Shown in pieces: positions 18,696 through 23,201 of a stretch of 23,201 nucleotides of DNA. Location: contig NW_003120926.1 in the NCBI RefSeq assembly GCF_000003605.2, positions 354,699 to 377,899 of the forward strand, written 5' to 3'. Source of the DNA: Saccoglossus kowalevskii (Eukaryota > Hemichordata > Enteropneusta > Harrimaniidae). The notes beneath the pieces are model-generated. The model did not search any database. It was given only the letters and a program-made list of their open reading frames with translations, and was not told where the DNA came from. The translations under genes were made by a program, and so were the position numbers. How positions within the stretch are numbered: the stretch's first letter is position 1; every line of letters starts with the position of its first letter.

Positions 18696-21600
18696 CTATT
18701 GATGAATAAAACAGTTATGTGATAAAAAAAACTTGTGTTCTTGGTACGTTCTAAATGTACGATACTATATATACATTTCTAATAAATATTGTGGGTATTC
18801 TAATAGACCCATTTCCATTACTATGAAACAATCATATTGCTGACATCGGCATCAACTCATGTGACCCTAACCTAAATTCATCATCACTGAATAAATAAAT
18901 TCAATGGGAAGCCAGATTACATAACTCAATATTCTGACAGCGCCGACAACGAACATAATAATGAGCAAACATAGATTGATCACTGTTACACATTTGCAAA
19001 ACACATTTACCTTGAAATCACCTGTACAATTTTCTTCCAGTTTCCAAGTGAAGTGACATGATAATTGTTTCAATTTTTCGAGTATGGATGTTTTTTCTGC
19101 TGAAATAAATAATGAATATAGTCAGTGTTGTACGTTACTGTCAGATATAGTACATCTATTACAACATATATGAGTGGAAAGCCAGATTTAACAATAGAAT
19201 AGCATGTAACAAGCATTCGAGTAAAGATTTATACACACATTTCGTACGGTAGATATAACAGCTTTTTGAAATTTGAAACTTTAGTAGCAATAAATTAAAC
19301 AAAAGTATGTGGGGGAACATACATTGTTAAATGTATTCTTCTACAACCACCTTCACTTTAATACACATATATAGATTTTAAAAAGTCTGGTTTTGTTCAC
19401 ATTAACGCTATGTTTGCTGAACTAACAAAAGTTGTACAGATTCGTGTGGTTGAATATGTGAGGTTCCACTTTCTTTTTTGCGTGAAAAACATTTAGAAGC
19501 TACGAAAATAAAAAAAAAATAATTATACGATTATCACATTTTCCCTTCTGTCAAAACATTATATACATAAGCCATACACATTGTGGTTTCTGATTTGTCA
19601 GACATGATTTGCTCATTAATTCTTCATCGAGTAATAGTATAATAGTATGTCATTTTCATAGTTAGTTATATTTTCATCGACAATAAGTTGTTTGTATTTT
19701 GTAAATTCAAATAGTTACTTCTGTGCAATTATATGATCGCCAATAACGACATATATGGAGCACCAAATATGTCTCAGTCAGGAGTTTACGGGGATATTGT
19801 TATTGTTATTATTTTGTATCGTTGCCAATATCAGTGTATTTGTTGTCATTATGAAGCAGCAAACCGTGAATAGTTTTACTGTCACTGGCACCTCAGTCTG
19901 CATAAAACGTCACTGTTGAAATGTGCTTCACCCGGGCATTCATAATCTCATATGGGAAAATACATTGAGAATAAAATAGTTTTGATCAAATATTAAATGT
20001 AAATCAAATTATTTACATTGTAAGGGAAAGAGTGACTGATGTATGGAGTGTAGTAGCATACTAGTATTATAGTGAATGCCCGAATAAACAGAACACGTGT
20101 ACGCCATTTCGACACCCGGTCGCGTCCTAACACCATGCTATAATGTACATGTACGCACAGTTTCATCCAGAAGGCCACTGCATATCAACTGACTGTGTAG
20201 GGATGTGTGGTACATGTACATAGACGCATCGTTACAGGTTAGATGTTATTGCACCTAATCTGCTTGCGTTAATGGTGTATCATTAGTGATATACCATAAT
20301 GTGACGTCTTTTTCATATACATCTGAGAGAAATTCACATTAGATTGTGATGACAAAAGAGAAAGGATCATGTTACTGCAACATGCTAAGGGTCTCTGAAA
20401 ACATATACTAAATCACAGAAATATCCTGGTGTACAAACAATGGTGCGGGCGGTATAGTGGTTAATACTGACCTGTTTGCTTGCTTGTGTTCAGAGATGAT
20501 GGTTCTATTTCAGCTGACACAGCTGAATCACCTGACAAACCCAATTTATCACCTGATATGTCCACTGTATCACCCAACACGTTAGTTGTATTGTCTGTCA
20601 CAAACACTGTGTTATCTGATGCGTCCACTATATCACCAGTTTCGTCCATTGCATCACCTGAGACGTCAGTTTTATCTACAATCGAGGACTTCTTAATCTG
20701 TGTTGTCTCTGTTAACAGAAAATGAAAAGGCAGTTGTAGATAAACATCGATGATACAATTCAAAGTCGCTGTAAGTAATGTATTGGCCATAAAAGCATTT
20801 ATATATTTTTGTCAGTAATGGTACTGAACTTATAAGACCAAATGTGAGACCAAACCTTTTTCTCTTCTCTTCTCTTTTTTAATAAAAGTGTCATCTAATA
20901 CCTCCATATGTTTCTCATTGAACTCTTTCTGCAATAATGTAAGGTTGTCAGTCTGCATTCTTATAGAGTGTTTCAACCGACTTTCTTCTTGATCCTTAAA
21001 TGAATTGCCATCTGTAGACATCTGTAGACATTCATGTAGTATACTTTCCCTGAATACACATAGTGCTTTTTTACATGGTAGACTTTTGTAATGTAGATTC
21101 AGGTGCTTGATGTTCAAATGAGCTTCCATTATTGATTTACCTTGTCGGTGTGTCCTTGCCATCGAAAATATATTCTCTTCTTTCCTAATTGCTGTAATAG
21201 TGAAATTGATTATTGAATGATTATTACTGAAATGTTCACTTTGTGTGTCATAGTTTTATGATCACTTACATTCTATATAAGTGTTTACTTCGTTCCATAT
21301 ACTTCATGTGTTATCATCAACAAGGAATGCCTTTTTAGTATTGATTAATGCAAACAAAAATCATCATGTCACTGGCATATTCTGGTTCAGTGTAATTTAC
21401 ATACTTCATTTAAACGACATTTCGTTACGTAATATGTAAACTTGCCTTTAAAATACCGTTCACAATGTTCAAGGTGCATTGGATCTACAGAAACAGATAT
21501 TTGTAATTTGATGTCGTCATCTTTCACGATTGCTTTCATTTCATCCGTAACTAAGACAGGGGTTAACAGTTTGTTGAGCTTACCAGAATGTATACCTTCC

Positions 21601-22614
21601 TTTAATACATTCAAGTTTGACAAACCCCAACACCTGACAATGAATTTAACGGTGGACATCTTGATCTCTTTCAATTCTACCTTCAGCTCTTGAAGAACTT
21701 CATTCATCATTTGACGTTTCTCTGAGTCTGATGCATTGCTCTGTTTAATGATCTTCATCTTTTCATGAAAAACCAGTGATACAGCCCTCAGTTGTACATC
21801 GTTCATATTACCTTTATCAATCCCAATTATGAGAGGGAAATCTATAGAAAAAGAGTAACATTGTGAATCACACAACTTCCGAAGGTCTCAACTATTCGAA
21901 TAAATGACATAAAGAAAAATTACCACAACATGGTATTTTATTCCGATAATCAATTCCTTCATCGTCCAAGCTTCTTTTAATTCTCATATTCCTCGATTTC
22001 GTCAACAAGATCTAATCTGCGTGCTTCCTTGAATAATGCAACCAATAAATCCAAGTTGTCATTTTTGATATGTCCAGCGTCTTTTAGGGCTAATATTAGT
22101 TCAGATGAGTGTTTGAATTCTTCAACTTTAGAGCGATCCAATAAGTTATGGCATAGGCATTTCAGCTTATAAAACGTGTCTGTAACAATAGGATGATATT
22201 TTACATTGTGAAACATGTAATACATGTTTCAGTATATTTCAGAAGAGCTAAGGTTAGTGAATGTTACCCTAATCGCTCACCTTCACCAATATCCCTTGCA
22301 AGTCTATTTACAAAACTGTTAAAATGCAAAGTTGCTTTTGCTTTCACTTCGTCAAATGCAAAAGACAGTTGCTAGCTATGTAGCTGATTTGTTTCTTTCA
22401 ACGCGTGTTGAAGAAGTCGTTTCTGGCCTTTGTTGATATTCAATGTACTTATGTCTTCATCTGTCATAAGTTTCAGTGCAGGAAAATTGTCAAATCCATC
22501 ATCTTTAAGACATTCTATGGTTACGTCATTTAAATTGTTATCTTTACCCCATTGTATGATATCAGGGGCGTCTAGGTTGGTTGCTGTAGTACTCGTTTCA
22601 CTGGGAGATGTCAT
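18069..22614 (-). CDS. SAM-DED-TRADD_N-like-IFIT/TPR protein, with two frame lesions
   Basis: Seven coding exons (22614-22281, 22179-21924, 21841-21446, 21191-20856, 20708-20472, 19099-19011, 18695-18069) join with intron phases 1,1,1,1,1,0. The spliced length is 2275 bp, one base more than a multiple of three. The conceptual order is SAM (about 14-77), DED (about 98-180), TRADD N-terminal-like region (about 215-329), a helical/coiled segment (330-440), a seven-residue repeat (about 455-505) and an IFIT-like TPR region (521-757). SAM and DED are oligomerisation modules of death and immune signalling; IFIT proteins bind viral-type RNA. A TAG at 22374-22372 ends the frame after SAM, and an extra base near 21990 breaks it after DED. 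The flanking parts are otherwise clean. So it is a recently damaged gene, a recoded gene, or carries sequence errors. The one-gene model rests on phase agreement, not on transcripts. Confidence 0.72.
19011..19099 (-). CDS. Immune gene exon: IFIT signature CHFTW
   Basis: A small 89-bp exon, phase 1 to 0, ends TTCAAG|GTAAAT. It encodes EKTSILEKLKQLSCHFTWKL then EENCTGDFK. The words LxQLxCHFTW(E/K)L open IFIT-family proteins (interferon-induced proteins with TPRs), which places the IFIT N-terminus here. The acceptor is TTTCAGCAG, a tandem NAGNAG, so use of the second AG would drop one codon without breaking the frame. Confidence 0.75.
19100..20471 (-). other. Largest intron of the immune gene
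   Basis: 1372 bp from CAG|GTCAGT to TTTCAG. It is AT-rich with a mildly CpG-containing patch near 20095-20130. The short ORFs in it, such as 19993-20178, begin at GTG and lack splice context. I see no repeat family from elsewhere in the window except the SINE-like head at its 5' edge. Confidence 0.6.
20442..20517 (+). mobile_element. tRNA-type SINE head, antisense to the exon
   Basis: On the plus strand GGGCGGTATAGTGGTTAATA resembles a tRNA D-arm and box A. About 40 bases later GGTTCTATTTCAGCT resembles box B and T-arm (GGTTCGATTCC), after CAGAGATGAT. This is the layout of many tRNA-derived SINE heads. Nothing SINE-like continues, as the minisatellite starts at 20518. The donor of the exon (minus CAG|GTCAGT, 20472/20471) lies inside it. 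Confidence 0.45.
20472..20708 (-). CDS. Immune gene exon: heptapeptide repeat linker
   Basis: 237 bp from CTGTTAACAG to AACAG|GTCAGT, phase 1 at both ends. After TTQIKKSSIVDKTD come seven 7-residue units (VSGDAMD, ETGDIVD, ASDNTVF, VTDNTTN, VLGDTVD, ISGDKLG, LSGDSAV), then SAEIEPSSLNTSKQTG. The linker is acidic, Thr/Ser-rich and likely disordered. The last part is antisense to a tRNA-type SINE head (see 20442-20517). Confidence 0.7.
20518..20664 (-). repeat. Coding minisatellite, 7 x 21 bp
   Basis: Seven tandem 21-bp units fill codons from GTC (20664) to GTG (20518). The common unit resembles VSGDTVD, with GGTGAT at its centre in five of the seven units. The units differ at many third and some first positions, so the array is not fresh. 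Because the unit is a multiple of three, gain or loss of copies keeps the frame. Confidence 0.85.
20856..21191 (-). CDS. Immune gene exon: helical, coiled-coil-like segment
   Basis: 336 bp from CTATTACAG to AAAAG|GTTTGG. It reads in phase from IRKEENIFSMARTH and is open to the donor. The first part (AHLNIKHLNLHYKSL, CVFRESILHECLQMS) is not recognised. The second (RLKHSIRMQTDNLTLLQKEF, then KKEKRREK) has heptad-like spacing. CTACAGATGT is duplicated in tandem. It has no known domain; it probably acts as a spacer or oligomerising helix between signalling and TPR modules. Confidence 0.65.
21446..21841 (-). CDS. Immune gene exon: TRADD N-terminal-like region
   Basis: 396 bp from TTCTATAG to the non-canonical donor AAAG|GCAAGT. 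The first half is helical and charged (QLRAVSLVFHEKMKIIKQ, MMNEVLQELKVELKEIKM). The second half reads VKFIVRCWGLSNLNVLKEG, HSGKLNKLLTPVLVTDEM, then IKLQISVSVDPMHLEHCERYF. The order strand (VKFIVRCW), helix with a Y/H-S/E-G-x-L word, and strand (LQISV) ending in a helix with ERCxxx-like residues resembles the TRADD N-terminal domain (TRADD itself: QLRFCG..., REGAL, LQLELRAG...EERCL). This is by eye; a profile search would decide. Confidence 0.65.
21924..22179 (-). CDS. Immune gene exon: death effector domain with frameshift
   Basis: Acceptor TTGTTACAG, donor TTGTG|GTAATT. In phase with the previous exon it reads DTFYKLKCLCHNLLDR, then ELILALKDAGHIKNDN and LDLLVALFKEARRLDLVDEI. This is a typical DED core, with the RxDL word of DED helix 6. 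The frame then meets TAA at 21979-21977. From 21987 the +1 frame is open as MRIKRSLDDEGIDYRNKIPCC to the donor and joins exon 3 exactly (G|AT). The exon is 256 bp, one base too many. The run GAGGAATATGAGAAT marks the place. Confidence 0.75.
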
Positions 22615-22655
22615 TGCTTCACGTTAGTGCGCAGTGTTGGAGCCTGGTGTTCAAT
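22281..22655 (-). CDS. Immune gene exon: SAM domain, in-frame TAG, start of DED
   Basis: The exon starts after TTGCTTATAG (first base 22655), has 41 bases of leader and ATG at 22614, and ends GTGAAG|GTGAGC. Codons 14-77 read as a SAM domain: DIIQWGKDNNLNDV, CLKDDGFDNFPALKLMTDEDI, then GQKRLLQHAL. The TAG at codon 81 is followed by CAA CTG and 30 further open codons ending FNSFVNRLARDIGE, the first helix of a DED. No splice site pair within the exon can remove the TAG: the only GT upstream of it is GTTGAA, 30 bases away. As it stands the frame yields an 80-residue SAM-only protein. Confidence 0.75.
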
Positions 22656-22759
22656 CTATAAGCAAAAGCAATCAGTTGTGCGTATAATATGCAAATTATG
22701 GTAAATAGTCATAACGTAATAATATATAGTGCGTGTACAAAATAAATGTTATATACTTT

Positions 22760-22830
22760 ACACTCAACGAGCGAGATTGGAACCCATTACCACGTTATCC
22801 GGTATACACTATTGCCCCCGACCCAAGGCT
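22760..22830 (-). mobile_element. Weak tRNA-like SINE fragment
   Basis: On the minus strand GGGGGCAATAGTGTATAC (box A-like) is followed about 20 bases later by GGGTTCCAATCTCGCTC (box B-like, GGTTCNANTC). The spacing suits a tRNA-derived SINE head. Several consensus bases differ, so it is not a tRNA gene. It lies in the inferred leader intron of the immune gene. Confidence 0.35.
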
Positions 22831-22941
22831 TATGAAATAGCATGTAGTGAGCACGCGCGGTGTTTCCGACCTACATGTGTAATTCAAATCACTTGCATCA
22901 CGAATATGTTCTGCCGTCATATCATGGTCAGAATGACTTAC

Positions 22942-23000
22942 CTATATAAATTTTCGTTCGAAAGTTCACGAGGAAGAATACCACATTTCGTATAGCATAT
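22942..23000 (-). other. Probable non-coding first exon of the immune gene
   Basis: A perfect donor ATAG|GTAAGT at 22942/22941 faces the acceptor TTGCTTATAG at 22656, defining a 286-bp intron in the 5' leader. The exon sequence has one short upstream ORF (ATG TGG TAT, ending TGA after six codons). Its 5' end is not defined; 23000 is an estimate. The rest of the window to 23201 shows no recognisable feature. Confidence 0.45.
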
Positions 23001-23201
23001 TTACTGGAATACAAAACAGCTTTCAATTTCTAATAAATTAATACCAAAAACCCCTCTTCCTTTAACCAACATTTAATTCATAATCATTTATTGCCGAAAT
23101 ATACATATTTATTTTCTTACTGGTTACTATGATACATAAATAGCAACCAATGAATGTAAAGGAGTCCAATAGCCCTGTAGTCAGGGGCGTCGATCATGGG
23201 G

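Noticed and set aside
18867-19010. Membrane-like hydrophobic ORF continuing past FK
   Set aside because: It is intron sequence after TTCAAG|GTAAAT; the next exon joins in phase 0 at 18695.
20480-20725. Plus-strand ORF with a repeated SPDT-like peptide
   Set aside because: It is the antisense shadow of the 21-bp minisatellite; the minus frame has matching splice phases on both sides.
22345-22402. Tiny intron that would remove the TAG (GTTGAA to CTACATAG or CTAG)
   Set aside because: It would be under 40 bp, with a poor donor and no pyrimidine tract.
22760-22830. Genuine tRNA gene
   Set aside because: The box-like words are degenerate and no cloverleaf with a paired acceptor stem can be drawn; a SINE fragment is more likely.
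1-23201. CRISPR arrays, bacterial operons, rRNA
   Set aside because: There is no spaced direct-repeat array and no bacterial gene layout; the gene structure is plainly eukaryotic.

Overview
The window looks like animal nuclear DNA from an invertebrate with an AT-rich genome. Genes are split by GT-AG introns, several families of short inverted-repeat elements are scattered through introns and spacers, and one gene joins SAM, death-effector (DED) and IFIT-like TPR modules. Such combinations are typical of expanded innate-immune repertoires in amphioxus, hemichordates and lophotrochozoans. I cannot name the species.

Layout. (1) 1-8650, minus strand: the 5' part of DCAF8, a WD40 substrate receptor of CUL4-DDB1 ubiquitin ligases. 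It has a non-coding first exon with a tiny upstream ORF, a large exon ending in WD repeat 1, and a 60-bp exon. The rest lies beyond the left edge. (2) 8650-9730: a head-to-head promoter interval of about 1 kb, holding a possible fragment of a non-LTR retrotransposon tail. (3) 9733-13962, plus strand: a complete six-exon PSMD9 gene (26S proteasome assembly chaperone p27, PDZ domain), 196 residues, with all splice phases agreeing. (4) 14.1-17.6 kb: a convergent spacer with a decayed, unrecognised minus-strand coding relic and degenerate tandem repeats. (5) 22942-17644, minus strand: one immune-type gene of at least eight exons whose splice phases join SAM, DED, a TRADD-N-like region, a coiled segment with a 21-bp coding minisatellite, and an IFIT-like TPR region.

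The immune gene is the main interest. Five internal introns are phase 1 and one uses a GC donor. Two places break the reading frame: an in-frame TAG between SAM and DED, and one surplus base at the end of the DED. It is therefore either a recently damaged gene, a recoded one, an allele that makes a short SAM protein, or a site of sequence error. The 3' end of one exon, with its splice donor, looks derived from an antisense tRNA-type SINE head.

DCAF8 and PSMD9 both belong to the ubiquitin-proteasome system and are divergent neighbours; co-regulation is only inference. No tRNA gene, rRNA, CRISPR array or intact autonomous transposon was seen.
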